Positions 43,836 through 53,400 are shown, numbered from the stretch's first letter. The stretch: 64,000 bases of DNA from Leifsonia sp. AK011 (GCF_013410945.1 NZ_JACCCH010000001.1:2542001-2606000), one strand, 5' to 3'. The notes: generated by a model not told the origin, from the letters alone. Made by a program: numbers and translations.

Positions 43836-44758
43836 CCACCTTCCGCCAGAGCCGCTGGTTCCCCCTCGTCTGGGTCGTGCCCGTCGCGCTCGTTCTCGCT
43901 GTGATCGTCGTTCTTTTCGCCCGCTGGCTCCGTGACCTCCCCGAGGTGGCTGCCTGGATCGAGCAGTTCCCCGGGCAGTCGACCCTGCCGGAGGGTGCCC
44001 CCGTCGGCATCCCCGCGTGGGCCGGATGGCAGCACTTCCTCAACAGCTTCTTCCTGCTGCTGATCGTGCGCACGGGATGGCAGTTGCATCAGGCCAAGCG
44101 CGCCACCATCTTCTGGACGCGCAACAACACGGGCCTCATCCGAACCAAGAACCCGCCCACCCGGCTCACCCTTACGACCTGGTTCCACCTCTCCCTCGAC
44201 GCGCTCTGGGTGCTGAACGGTGTCGTGTTCGTGACACTCCTGTTCGTGACCGGACAGTGGGTGCGGCTCGTTCCCACCCACTGGGATGTCATCCCCAACG
44301 CCATCTCGGCAGGCCTCCAGTACGCCTCCCTCGAGTGGCCCCTCGAGAACGGCTGGATCAACTACAACGCGCTCCAGCTGCTCACGTACTTCATCACGGT
44401 GTTCATCGCAGCACCGCTGGCGATCCTCACGGGCATCCGGATGTCACCTGCCTGGTCGATCAGGATGCGCCGCTTCGACGCGCTCTACCCGTTCGCCGTC
44501 GCCAAGCGTGTGCACTTCTGGACCCTGTGGTGGTTCGTCGGCTTCACGATCGTGCACGTGTTCCTCGTGTTCACGACCGGAGCGCTCCGCAACCTCAACC
44601 ACATGTACGCGAGCCGCGACGAGGTGAGCTGGCTGGGCTTCGCGATCTTCTGCGTCTCGCTCGTGGTGATGATCGTCGCGTGGGTCGCGGCCCGGCCGTC
44701 GGTGCTGAAGGCGATCGCGTCACTGGGCGGGACGGTCATCTCGCGAGAGCGCCCGTAG
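43832..44758 (+). CDS. Cytochrome b561/b6-domain membrane protein
   Basis: A 308-residue protein with about six helices. Histidines sit in helices as expected for haem ligation: WQHFLNSFFLLL, WFHLSLDALWVLNG, KRVHFWTLWW and TIVHVFLVFTTG. This layout resembles the cytochrome b subunit of molybdopterin-dependent reductases or formate dehydrogenase gamma chains, but no catalytic subunit is adjacent. The last codons run directly into a tandem repeat array, whose first base is the final G of the TAG stop. Confidence 0.78.
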   Translation: MTTFRQSRWFPLVWVVPVALVLAVIVVLFARWLRDLPEVAAWIEQFPGQSTLPEGAPVGIPAWAGWQHFLNSFFLLLIVRTGWQLHQAKRATIFWTRNNTGLIRTKNPPTRLTLTTWFHLSLDALWVLNGVVFVTLLFVTGQWVRLVPTHWDVIPNAISAGLQYASLEWPLENGWINYNALQLLTYFITVFIAAPLAILTGIRMSPAWSIRMRRFDALYPFAVAKRVHFWTLWWFVGFTIVHVFLVFTTGALRNLNHMYASRDEVSWLGFAIFCVSLVVMIVAWVAARPSVLKAIASLGGTVISRERP

Positions 44759-44973
44759 CGGGTTGAGGAGGCCGCGCAGCGGCCGTCAGCCCCGCGGGTT
44801 GAGGAGGCCGCGCAGCGACCGTCAGCCCCGCGGGTTGAGGAGGCCGCGCAGCGGCCGTCAGCCCCGCAGGTTGAGGAGGCCGCACAGCGGCCGTCAGCCC
44901 CGCAGGTTGAGGAGGCCGCGCAGCGGCCGTCAGCCCCGCAGGTTGAGGAGGCCGCGCAGCGGCCGTCTCGAAA
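44758..44973. repeat. Six tandem copies of a 36-bp GC-rich repeat
   Basis: Unit GCGGGTTGAGGAGGCCGCGC plus AGCGGCCGTCAGCCCC (36 bp), repeated at 44758, 44794, 44830, 44866, 44902 and 44938. Copies 4-6 have GCAGG instead of GCGGG; copy 2 has a single G-to-A change and copy 4 another. The last copy ends differently, in CCGTCTCGAAACC, which completes the fuller dispersed element seen in this bacterial family. The internal GGCCGCGCAGCGGCC can form a hairpin. The array fills the space between two convergent genes. Confidence 0.92.
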
Positions 44974-44975
44974 CC

Positions 44976-45944
44976 TCACCCACGAACGACGCTGGCCGCG
45001 TTACTCCGTAGCACGGCAACCACGGCGGCGACGGATGCCGCGGCGATCACTGCCGCGACGGCAAGGGTCGTGGCATCCGGCTGCACGATCGACTGGCCCC
45101 GCAACGCCTGCCAGGTGAGCAGGCCGAGGGTCGCCACGTACGCTCCGGTGACGACCCAGACGAGATCGCGCCGCACGGTCGCGCTGCGGAGGATCGCGAC
45201 GCGACGCGACGCCAGTTCGAGAAGCAGAAGCGCGAGCGGGATCAGCTGGAGGGCGTGCATCCCGACGAAGTGGGGAATGCGGAGATCACCTGCCACCGTG
45301 CTCCATCCGAGCACGGGCAGACCCGGCCCTCCGTCGGCGAGCCCCACGGTGTGGGCGCCGGCGATGCCCTGCCAGTCGTCCAGCTGGGCGGCCGTCGGAC
45401 CGGTCATGAGGAACGCCAGGCCCATCCCGACGAGCGCGATCAGCGCGCCCGCCCGCACGGCGAGGGTGCGCGCCGGGTCCGCGAACGGATTGCGGAACAG
45501 GATGATGCTCATCACGAAGGTCGCCACCCACAGCGCCGTGATCGAGAACGCCATGATCGACCACATGGCCGTGTTGAACGGCGTCGAGACGTTGAAGTGA
45601 CTCGTGCCTCCGGCGGCCGCGAGGCCCACGATGATCACCATCTCGATGACGAGCAGCACCGCGGACGCTGTGCCGGCCCACCACGCGACCTTGCGGAACC
45701 GCGTGAGCTGGCCGATGAGCCACGACCACGTGATCGCGTAGACCGCAATCGAGATGGCGAACTTGAGGGGCTTCTCCCAGAGATTCACGCCGAGGATCAC
45801 GCGTGAGTCCACGAGGATGCCGATACCGCACGCAACGGCGAGCAGGGCGGATGCCGCGGCCAACACGATCAGCGGGCGGTGCCACGTGATGGTGCTCATC
45901 CCGCGGGAGTCGAGGTTCTCGGGGGTTCGGACTGTGGTGGTCAT
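44976..45944 (-). CDS. Polytopic membrane protein paired with a MerR regulator
   Basis: A 322-residue protein with about eight helices, from residue 24 to the C-terminus. Features include NLWEKPLKFAISIAVYAITW early on, FNTAMWSIMAF, and a histidine pair in IPHFVGMHALQL. I do not recognise a named family. Its start overlaps the stop of the MerR gene by ATGA, so both are made together; the MerR protein probably controls it. A transport or redox role is possible; substrate unknown. Confidence 0.78.
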   Translation of the reverse strand: MTTTVRTPENLDSRGMSTITWHRPLIVLAAASALLAVACGIGILVDSRVILGVNLWEKPLKFAISIAVYAITWSWLIGQLTRFRKVAWWAGTASAVLLVIEMVIIVGLAAAGGTSHFNVSTPFNTAMWSIMAFSITALWVATFVMSIILFRNPFADPARTLAVRAGALIALVGMGLAFLMTGPTAAQLDDWQGIAGAHTVGLADGGPGLPVLGWSTVAGDLRIPHFVGMHALQLIPLALLLLELASRRVAILRSATVRRDLVWVVTGAYVATLGLLTWQALRGQSIVQPDATTLAVAAVIAAASVAAVVAVLRSNAASVVRG

Positions 45945-46579
45945 GACGAGCTCCTGACGGGGTAGACCTGATTCGAGAGGTGTTCCTGGGCGATGCGGCG
46001 GAGCGAGGCGACGAGGGTGTCCCCCAGCACCGTGCCGACGACGACGTTCTCCGCCATGTCGGCGGGGTCGGAGTGGTGCGCGAGGGTGGAGAGATCCGCA
46101 GCGGCGATGAGCTCGGCGGCATCCGCATATCGGGGCAGCTGTTCGGCGATGTGACCCTGGCCGAGACTCTCCATGGTGTCGAGCACGCGTGCCGCACCCT
46201 GGCGACCGGGGTTCTCAGCGGTGACCGCCCACCCGCGCTCAGCGATGAGGGCGTCGACGCGGGCGAGTCCCGGACTCTCCGGCTCGACCTCGGCGAAGAC
46301 GGCGGTGTCGGAGATCGCGTACTGAGCTACGCCGAAGAGGTACGTGAGCGGCATGTCCGGGGTGTCGATCGCCTCGAGCACACGCTGGGCCGTCGCGATG
46401 GAGAGCCCGCCGACATCGATCAGGGCTCGGATCAGCCGCAGCCGCTCGACGTGCTGGGGGCCATACTCGGCCTGGTTCGCGGCGGTGCGCTCCCCCGCTG
46501 GCAGCAGCCCTTCGCGGAGGTAGTACTTGATTGACGGCATCGCGACGCCGCTGACCTCGCAGAGTTCGGAGATTCGCAT
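45941..46579 (-). CDS. MerR-family transcriptional regulator
   Basis: A 212-residue regulator with an N-terminal winged helix MRISELCEVSGVAMPSIKYY (about 1-20), wing residues LREGLLPAGER, then a coiled-coil dimer helix and a 110-residue effector domain without the Cys pairs of metal sensors. The mRNA is probably leaderless: TACACT lies six bases before the ATG, with TAGACA 18 bases further up. Two operator-like repeats fill that spacer. It is translationally coupled to the membrane protein gene, suggesting autoregulated response to a small molecule. Confidence 0.88.
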   Translation of the reverse strand: MRISELCEVSGVAMPSIKYYLREGLLPAGERTAANQAEYGPQHVERLRLIRALIDVGGLSIATAQRVLEAIDTPDMPLTYLFGVAQYAISDTAVFAEVEPESPGLARVDALIAERGWAVTAENPGRQGAARVLDTMESLGQGHIAEQLPRYADAAELIAAADLSTLAHHSDPADMAENVVVGTVLGDTLVASLRRIAQEHLSNQVYPVRSSS

Positions 46580-46582
46580 GTG

Positions 46583-46613
46583 GATAGTGTAACTATCCGA
46601 TAGTGATACTGTC
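46583..46613. promoter_or_regulatory. Tandem palindromes in the MerR promoter
   Basis: GATAGTGTAACTATC (46583-46597) is a perfect 6-bp inverted repeat; GATAGTGATACTGTC (46599-46613) is an imperfect copy 16 bases away. Together they cover the -35/-10 spacer of the merR gene (TAGACA, 18 bases, TACACT on the minus strand), the normal binding position for MerR proteins. Confidence 0.75.
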
Positions 46614-46628
46614 TATATCTGGCGCGAT

Positions 46629-47396
46629 CTAGGGTGAGCGAACGATCCGCAGAACCTCGCCCGTGACGATCGGGATGTTGTCGCCAACGCCGAGGCCGTC
46701 GGAATTGCGAATCTGACCAAGGCTGATGAGTCCGAACCGGTTCTGGATCTCGACGGAAGCGTCTCCTTCAGCGACGACGTACTGGAACGTGCCGTCCTCC
46801 AAGGCGGTTGCCTCGCCCTGAGCGCCAGACCGAGGGCCGAAGTCTCTCGGTGCCGGCGTGTACAGACTGGGCGCGCATCCCCGCTCCCCGGGCATCAGTT
46901 GCTCCCACTCGAAGCCACGCAAGGTGCTGACCGAGCCATCCGTCGCTCGCACGCCGAGCACGCACTTGCGAACAGAGGGGATGCCAACCGCCGCGACGAT
47001 TTCGCCGTACAGCTCGCGCACCTCGATGGCGTAGAACTCGTCAGGGAACGCCTCAGCGACTCGGGATGCCGCGTTCTCGGGCGTCGCGTCTGCGAACGCC
47101 GCGGCGAACCGCTCCTCCACGTCCTCGGGGATGTCGGGCAGCGGCGCCGGCATCGGCACCTTGGCGACCGCGCCCTCGTGGCACGCGACTTCGTCGAGCG
47201 CGTAGTTGTCATAGTTGCGAGACAGGATCGACAGCGTCCAACAGCGAGTGGAGAAGCCCTCCTCCACGGAACTGAAGTCGCCGATCCGATTCGCGCTGTA
47301 GGGGTGCACATGCACACTGACGCGAAGGTCGATCGTCGCCCCCTCCTGCGGACCGGACTCGCCAGCCCAGCCGAGCACGTCAACGACGATGTCCAC
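46629..47396 (-). CDS. Hypothetical protein, probably the body of a frameshifted lipoprotein
   Basis: A 255-residue frame from GTG 47396, starting MDIVVDVLGWAGE; the open frame extends back to 47456 with unlikely coding sequence. It begins in the middle of what looks like a beta domain, has no signal peptide, and contains three cysteines (TRCWTLS, EVACHEG, RKCVLG) plus an RGCAPS motif, as in exported proteins. A lipoprotein signal is encoded in another frame just upstream (47380-47613). One base gained or lost between about 47396 and 47440 would join them. No family recognised. Confidence 0.6.
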   Translation of the reverse strand: MDIVVDVLGWAGESGPQEGATIDLRVSVHVHPYSANRIGDFSSVEEGFSTRCWTLSILSRNYDNYALDEVACHEGAVAKVPMPAPLPDIPEDVEERFAAAFADATPENAASRVAEAFPDEFYAIEVRELYGEIVAAVGIPSVRKCVLGVRATDGSVSTLRGFEWEQLMPGERGCAPSLYTPAPRDFGPRSGAQGEATALEDGTFQYVVAEGDASVEIQNRFGLISLGQIRNSDGLGVGDNIPIVTGEVLRIVRSP

Positions 47397-47613
47397 GGGA
47401 CCCGGCGCTCGGCATCCTGGGCGAGTCAATCGCACGGGCCGCGAGGTACTCGGCACTTCTCGACTGGCTGTACGGCGGGGTTATATCGTCGCCGACAGCG
47501 ATGGCGACTCGCTCGGCAAGGGATGCCGCATAGTCGTCACCTCTCGGCGTGCATGCCGTGAGAGCCGCCAGACACAGGCCCACCACGATGAGGGGCGGGA
47601 CAAAACGGAGCAC
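47380..47613 (-). CDS. Lipoprotein signal fragment, probable 5' part of the frameshifted gene
   Basis: A 77-codon frame with a typical lipoprotein signal: LRFVPPLIVVGLCLAALTAC (lipobox LTAC at about 18-21), followed by about 50 residues that end at a stop shortly after entering the overlap with the next frame. The size and context suggest that it is the N-terminus of the protein encoded at 46629-47396, separated from it by a frameshift, either genuine or a sequencing error. Confidence 0.5.
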   Translation of the reverse strand: MLRFVPPLIVVGLCLAALTACTPRGDDYAASLAERVAIAVGDDITPPYSQSRSAEYLAARAIDSPRMPSAGSRGHRR

Positions 47614-47695
47614 AACTCATCTTTGCACGCCTTGGCCGAATTCACGAGCACACGCTCGATCGTTCAGAACTTCGCCATCGACGGCACCCCCGCGC

Positions 47696-48607
47696 TCACC
47701 CCTTCGGCACCATCGCGGACGCACGGAACGTCGGGATCCAGCAGCGGACTCTGGACTGGTAGTCGGTATAGACGACGCCAAATGTCTCGAGAAGGTTGGC
47801 CTCCTCATGGGGCCGAACTGCCCAGTTCCAGATCGCCGACCCGAGAAGTGCGTACAGCACGACCAGCCACGACTCGATACTGAGCCCCACCGCAACCCCC
47901 TGACCAATGCCAGCGAGCGCCATCGGGTTTCGAACCCAGCGATAGGGGCCGGTGGTCACGAGCGCAGTCGGCATCGCCATGGGGAGGGGGGTACCGCGGC
48001 CGTTCCTGGATATCGCGAACGCCGACCACAGGCCGAGCGCACTGAACAACAGCAGAGCGACAAGGCCGAAGACTCGAAGGCCGAACGGGAACGGTATCCA
48101 CAGACCCCAGCGATGCTCGATCAGGACGATCACAGCCGGGAGGATCACGAGGAACAGCGACCAGAAGAGCACCAGCTGCCCGAGAGTCCACAGTACGTAG
48201 TGGGTCACTGTGGCGCGCGGGGCAGTTCGAAACCGAAACGGGCCGGCAATGAGCCATCTGGTCGGGATGCTGCCGCGCACTATCAGCAGGGCTGCAACCA
48301 CGCTTCCACCACCCGCGGCGAGCATGAGCAGCGCGCCCCACCCGGCTTCACCAGTGAGTGTCGCGTACAGCGCCATGCCCGCAGCCACGAGCACGGTCCA
48401 GCCCGTCGCGATCCACAGACCCACACGGTTGCCCGTCGCTGCCACCGCAGACGCACCCGCGAACAGGGGGATGTCGGCGAGCGCGAGTAACACCGGATCG
48501 AGACCACCGAGCGTGGCCGAGCGAACCATCTCGGAAGCGAAAACGGCCACCCACCAGAGCACCCCAGCGAGCGCCTGCGCCGCGAAGTATGCCTGCCCCA
48601 GCCTCAC
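47696..48607 (-). CDS. Isoprenylcysteine carboxyl/phospholipid methyltransferase-family membrane protein
   Basis: A 303-residue protein with seven or eight helices. The C-terminal part carries the family motif TTGPYRWVRNPMALAGIGQ (about 205-223) and HEEANLLETFGVVYTDYQSRVRCWIP, seen in ICMT and phospholipid methyltransferase-like proteins that bind SAM in the membrane. Substrate unknown. GTG 48607 has TAGCGT six bases upstream, a likely leaderless start. Confidence 0.8.
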   Translation of the reverse strand: MRLGQAYFAAQALAGVLWWVAVFASEMVRSATLGGLDPVLLALADIPLFAGASAVAATGNRVGLWIATGWTVLVAAGMALYATLTGEAGWGALLMLAAGGGSVVAALLIVRGSIPTRWLIAGPFRFRTAPRATVTHYVLWTLGQLVLFWSLFLVILPAVIVLIEHRWGLWIPFPFGLRVFGLVALLLFSALGLWSAFAISRNGRGTPLPMAMPTALVTTGPYRWVRNPMALAGIGQGVAVGLSIESWLVVLYALLGSAIWNWAVRPHEEANLLETFGVVYTDYQSRVRCWIPTFRASAMVPKG

Positions 48608-48650
48608 GCTCGAACGCTACCAGCCGCGAGACGCCTCCCCGGTCTGGGCG

Positions 48651-48998
48651 CTACGAGTTGGCGAGAGTCACGACGGCAATAGAAACCCCACCGATGAGGA
48701 ACAGCACCAGCCCGGCCCGAATGGCGAGTGACTTCTGGGCATGCGCGACATCGACGTTGCCCCAGTAGATCGGACAACCCGCGTAGCCGATGCCTCCGAG
48801 ACCCAGCGCGGCGAGAGCAAAGCCGATCCACCAGACGATGCGTGCCGCATCAGGAAGGGCTGATGGCCGCCAGCCGATGAGAATCAGGCTCGCCACGAAA
48901 ATCGTGACCGAGAGGAGCGCTGCCGCGAACCAGATCGTTCCCGTGCGGTCAGTGCGTTGCACTTCACTGTGGGCAGACATGAGATCAGCGTCAACCAT
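48651..48998 (-). CDS. Small three-helix membrane protein
   Basis: A 115-residue protein with three helices (about 22-42, 53-73 and 90-110) and a conserved-looking GYAGCPIYWGN loop. No family recognised. TAGGCT six bases before the ATG suggests a leaderless mRNA; a second ATG six codons in is possible. It lies 43 bases upstream of the methyltransferase gene on the same strand. Confidence 0.65.
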   Translation of the reverse strand: MVDADLMSAHSEVQRTDRTGTIWFAAALLSVTIFVASLILIGWRPSALPDAARIVWWIGFALAALGLGGIGYAGCPIYWGNVDVAHAQKSLAIRAGLVLFLIGGVSIAVVTLANS

Positions 48999-49539
48999 GA
49001 ACCAAGCCTACGTTTGGATATCCGTTAGGCGAGGTAGCGACGGGGTTGACTAACTCGGTTTTGACGGCGCAGTTACTGAGTACCCAAACCAAAAGATCGA
49101 GTCGCTCACGAGATTCGCGCAGCCTCGGCATCTGGAAAAGCCAATCGACGAAGCACTCGTTGAGCAGCTACGCGGTCTTACGGAGAAACGGTCGGCGCCG
49201 GAGGTCTCACGCATTCACGGACTTAAAGAACGACCAGGTCGTAAGGCAGTTGGGTCCCCGGTCACGCACTACGAGTCAGGTGAGAGCGCCCGACGGGCCA
49301 CGGTGGCAGTCCGTCCGCTTCGCCCTCACCCGAGTGAGGGCGAAGATTTGATGCCCAGTTCTGCTCGCCACATGCGGCGCTGGACGATCAGTCAGCTAAC
49401 GCAGGCATTCGGGCCCTACAAATGATCTGGCGACGCGGACACGTCTCCACCGAGAAAGCTGAAGCGGATCCGCCATGACCGACACCGTGCGGACAGAGTT
49501 AGGGATCGACTGATTCGGATCGCTGGATGAGTGGTCCAG
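48999..49539. other. 541-bp stretch without an intact gene, probably decayed coding sequence
   Basis: No convincing gene. On the plus strand about 49060-49425 stays open for roughly 120 codons and reads like a soluble protein (segments EKPIDEALVEQLRGLTEKRS and VSRIHGLKERPGRK) but has no ATG or GTG near its beginning. A further short piece ends in TDTVRTELGID and stop near 49512. I could not assign a family. It marks the left border of the lower-GC accessory region and may be the remains of a lost gene. Confidence 0.4.
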
Positions 49540-50094
49540 CTAACGGAGCCCAAGCTCGGACTTGAGCTGAGCGAAGACGGCGTCAACGTACGCCGGAGTC
49601 ACGTTCGTCGGATTCTTCGGGTCAAGCACCACTAGATCGAGCGGGAGCGAGGTGTTTTCGGCCCTCACTGCGAGCCGTATCGCTCGGGCTTTCATGAGAC
49701 GGTCGCGCACCTCAACGATCCCTGCATCTGTAATCGCCGACCGAGGAATCGAGAGGTACGCCGTGGAGCGCGACCCGTTGAGCGTCATTCGAAGCTCGCC
49801 TGAGTCGAGCACTGCAATCGGACGCCCGTACCCAGTGCTCGGCCCCTTCGCTGCTTCCACCCCGTAGCTGCGCCGAAGATCAGCAACCTGCTTCATGACC
49901 GGTCGCGCTGGGAACGTCGTGATCGACAGGATGACTCCAGGCTCAGCGGCGGCAACCTCCTGCGCCTTGCGCGAGCGAGAGATCAAGAACCACGCAAACA
50001 ACCCGATGATCGCAACCGAGACGATCGGCGTTATCAAGTAAGGCGGTAACCCTCCGCTGGTTGCAGAGATATGCAATGCAGATCCTTGTATCAA
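49540..50094 (-). CDS. Hypothetical membrane-anchored protein
   Basis: A 184-residue protein with one N-terminal helix (about 18-40, PYLITPIVSVAIIGLFAWFL) and a cytoplasmic domain from about 55 (VILSITTFPARP). It is less GC-rich than its neighbours. It lies 18 bases beyond the presumed immunity gene on the same strand, so it may be a second gene of the RHS toxin cassette or an unrelated cargo gene. No family recognised. Confidence 0.55.
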   Translation of the reverse strand: MIQGSALHISATSGGLPPYLITPIVSVAIIGLFAWFLISRSRKAQEVAAAEPGVILSITTFPARPVMKQVADLRRSYGVEAAKGPSTGYGRPIAVLDSGELRMTLNGSRSTAYLSIPRSAITDAGIVEVRDRLMKARAIRLAVRAENTSLPLDLVVLDPKNPTNVTPAYVDAVFAQLKSELGLR

Positions 50095-50112
50095 CGGATC
50101 CCTCCATCGGCA

Positions 50113-50412
50113 TTAGTCGAATGTGATGTGCGCAATCGGAGTGGTGCCATCAAACACTGTGATTTCACTCCCGTCGCTGAGGGCTCCTACGCCGGGGGCG
50201 TCCCCGACTAGTGGGCGCACCTTGACAGGCAACCGACCATCCGTTGCCTTGCCTACCGCCGCTACCTCGATACTGAACTGGTGTTCGCTAACGACGGGAC
50301 CCTTGGTGACAAGCCCTCCGATCGCGATCGCGTAAAACTTCTGCTCAGGATCAAACTCGCGCCGCTTGGCCCATGTTGAGAAGAACTCGAGCGTCCCTTC
50401 TCGTTCGATCAT
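50113..50412 (-). CDS. Candidate immunity protein for the RHS toxin
   Basis: A 99-residue protein from ATG 50412 (a longer frame to 50502 lies inside the RHS gene). The ATG overlaps the RHS stop codon (ATGA), giving the strict toxin-then-immunity coupling seen in polymorphic toxin systems. It is soluble, mostly beta, with a KFYAIAIGGLV core and an acidic C-terminus ending in HITFD. No family recognised; the immunity call is by position only. Confidence 0.6.
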   Translation of the reverse strand: MIEREGTLEFFSTWAKRREFDPEQKFYAIAIGGLVTKGPVVSEHQFSIEVAAVGKATDGRLPVKVRPLVGDAPGVGALSDGSEITVFDGTTPIAHITFD

Positions 50413-53400
50413 TTGGAAACGCTCCAAGGGAATTGGTTCAGTTCTGGAAACCGCTCTGGCTCTACGTAGCGCGCCGGGCCAATTCCGTCCAGATTGTCCC
50501 ACGATTGCAAACTAGATACGAAGTCGTCTGGGGCTTCCACTCGCACGATCGACCCACCTTCCGGGCCCATCTTGGCACCCCAATTTGCTGCATCTTCCGC
50601 AGATTCAGCGAAAAACTTACCACCCAATGAGTTGCCACCTTCGCGGAAGCCGTTCGACGCTATGTCATCCAGCTCTGGTTGGCTTACATATCGGAAAAGG
50701 TCTTTTCCGACTGGGCCTTTGGAGGCGGAGGCAGCGACACTCTGAATAGCGTTTGTGCCGGACTTTATGCCGGCACCCCCGGCAGTGAAGGCGGGTTTGC
50801 TGGCGGCACCTGTGACTGCGGTGACGACTGCTGCCGCGACAGGTTTGCCCGCTGTGGTGAGCACTTTCCCGAGCACTGCTCCGGCACCGGGCACCAATCC
50901 GCCCAAACCACCCAGGAGCATGGATTGACCGAGACCCTCGGCGCTCTTTTCGCCGCTTTGCAGTCCGTAGGTGACTGCCGCACCGATCGCTCCGGCCGCC
51001 ACTCCAACGCCGATAATGACTGCGCCGCAGACTCCGAAGGTTACCGCGGTGCATCCGACGGCTCCGATTACTGCTGCGGTGATCGCGACGGTGACGGCAA
51101 TGCCGGCGACCATGGCGCCCATGTCTTGCCAGGTGTCGCCCGACCATGTGAAGGGGTTGAACCACTGGGGGTCACCTCCACTCGAGTCTCCCGATCCCGT
51201 CCCAGACTCGGTCTCGCCCGGAGGCGGTGGGGTGTCGTGCTTGTACTCGAAGCCTGTTCCGTCCTTGTTCGGTTTGGTCCCGGTCGGGCATTGCCGCGCA
51301 CCGAACTGGATTAGCGCGCTGCAGTATCCGGTTGCGTCTGCACTGGCGACAGGGCTGTTGTTCGCGTAGGAGTAGCCGTTGTTCTGTTGCGGGTTGAACG
51401 GTGAGAGCACAGGGTCGAGGGAGATGAACTTGCCCAACTCCGGATCGTACTCACGCGCCCCGAGCCTGGTAAGTCCAGTTGTTTGAGACTCTGGCGAGTT
51501 AAGGTAGCCATGACTCGTCGGCCACGGGGTTGTGAGGATGTTGGGGTTGGTCCCGACGCCGAATGGGTCGGTGTTGCGGCGAATCGCGACACCTGTCGTC
51601 GCATCGATCGACACCTTTGAGGTTCCCACGACGTCCATCGAGAGCCACCGAAGGGTGAATCCGGAGACGCCGGCGGTTGCCTCTCGTTCGGCCACGGTCT
51701 GACCTGCGATGGAGTAGGTGCGGAGTGCCGAGACTGTTGTCGATCCTGCGGGAACGTGGAGCTCGGTCGATCCGAGGTAAAGGGTGGTGCCTTCTACGGA
51801 GTCGTGGCGGAGGAGGAGTTGTCCGTTGGCGGAGTAGACGTTGTCTTGCTCTTCCAATCCGGACGTCTCGATGCGTTCGAGCCGGTTCATTGCGTCGTAG
51901 GAGAAGGTCAGGCCGTCTCTAGCAACCATGTTTCCCGCGTCGTCGAAGGTGAAGTCTTCCGCGCTAGCGTGAACGCCGTCGACCGACGTCGACACCAAGT
52001 CGACGGTGTGGGGCTGATCCCCGGTTGTCGGGTAGGTGTAGGCGTCCGTGGTCTCGACATCGCTGCTGCTGGTGGGGTGGTCCACCATCTGCGTGCGGTT
52101 GCCGGTGACGGGGTCAACGGTCCAACTCTTCCAGTACGGGGCTGCGGAGCCGATGGTGGTCTCTGTCGGTGCGGAGCTGCACGAGAGCGCGTTCGCTGTC
52201 CATGCCTGTGTGAGATTCTGCAGGTAGTCGTACTGGAAGCACTCGTGACTGTTCGCTACCCCATTGGCGGTCACCGAAGACGAGGTAATACTGCCAACCT
52301 GGTTTCTGGTGTAGATCCGGTTGGAATAGTCAAAGACGGATCCGGAAACCATTTTGTAGTCGCGGATCTGGCTCAGAAGGCGCGTGGCAGGGTCGTACCC
52401 GAGGTCTGTCGTGACATCAACGGTGGCATCGCGCTTGAACTGTTGTGGCAGACCGGTGGCGGTGTAGCCGATTGTCGAGATGTAGTTGACAGTTGCTCCG
52501 CCGGTTCCACGTAGCAGGTTCGGCATGCCTTGGGAGTTGTAGTAAGTACGCAGGTTCTCAGCACCGAGACCGCCGACTGCGGGCATGGAGATGGTGTTTA
52601 CTGTCCCGTCTCGCAGGTAGCTGGTGCTCTCGGTGTAGCTGAATCCGCCGAAAGCAGGAGCTGAGCTCGGGATGCTGACCGTGGTCTGCGTGGGCCGGTA
52701 CCCCGTGTCGTAGGAGTTGACTGTGTAGACGTAGGGGTCATGCGCAAGCTCCGACGTGGACGCCACGTAGGAGGAGACCGAACTGAGCTGCCCCTTATAC
52801 AGGGTGTCGTAGACGTAGGAGCTCAGGAGGGTGCCGGTTGTGACCGAGTCCTCCCACACTTCCTTGACACGGTCGGCGTCGTCATAGACGGTGCGAATCG
52901 TTTCACCGCGCGAGTCCGTCGCCGCGATCTTCCGTCCAACGTTGTCGTACTCGGTGGTCCTGGTGCCGGAGTCGGGGTCGGACGAGGCAACCAGCTGACC
53001 GACGGTGTCGTAGGTCCAGGTCCAGTCGTTTCCGTTGGCGTCGGTCATGGACGTCATCTGCCCCTGGACGCCGTATCCGTAGGTAGTTGTCACTTGCGGA
53101 ACGGAGGGGCCGGGCGCTGACCCGAGATACTGCGTCAGGGAGGTTTGCTGTCCCAGTGAGTTCGAGATGGAGGTCGTGGGGGTGCCGCCGCTGGGCGGTG
53201 TGACATCGACCCGGTCGGCACCGAGGTATGTGGTGGAGGTCGTCGACTGGGTAGTGCCCAGTGATACCAGCTTCTGCTGAGTGACGCGTCCAAGTCCGTC
53301 GTAGGTGTTCTCGGTCCTCGAGGGAATCAACGTCGGGGAAGACGGCACGTGGATCAGACCAGACGGAACCAGTGTCTGATTCCAGTACGGTGCGTGAGTT

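Noticed and set aside
44485-44979. A 164-codon frame with Cys-rich repeats RCAASSTCGADG across the tandem array.
   Set aside because: The repeat is a DNA repeat whose unit length is a multiple of three, so it stays open by chance; the frame also runs through the antisense of the cytochrome b-like gene.
49046-49351. A 101-codon plus-strand frame starting ATG at 49046.
   Set aside because: Ser/Arg-rich composition, no family, no ribosome binding site; a different frame in the same stretch looks more like former coding sequence.
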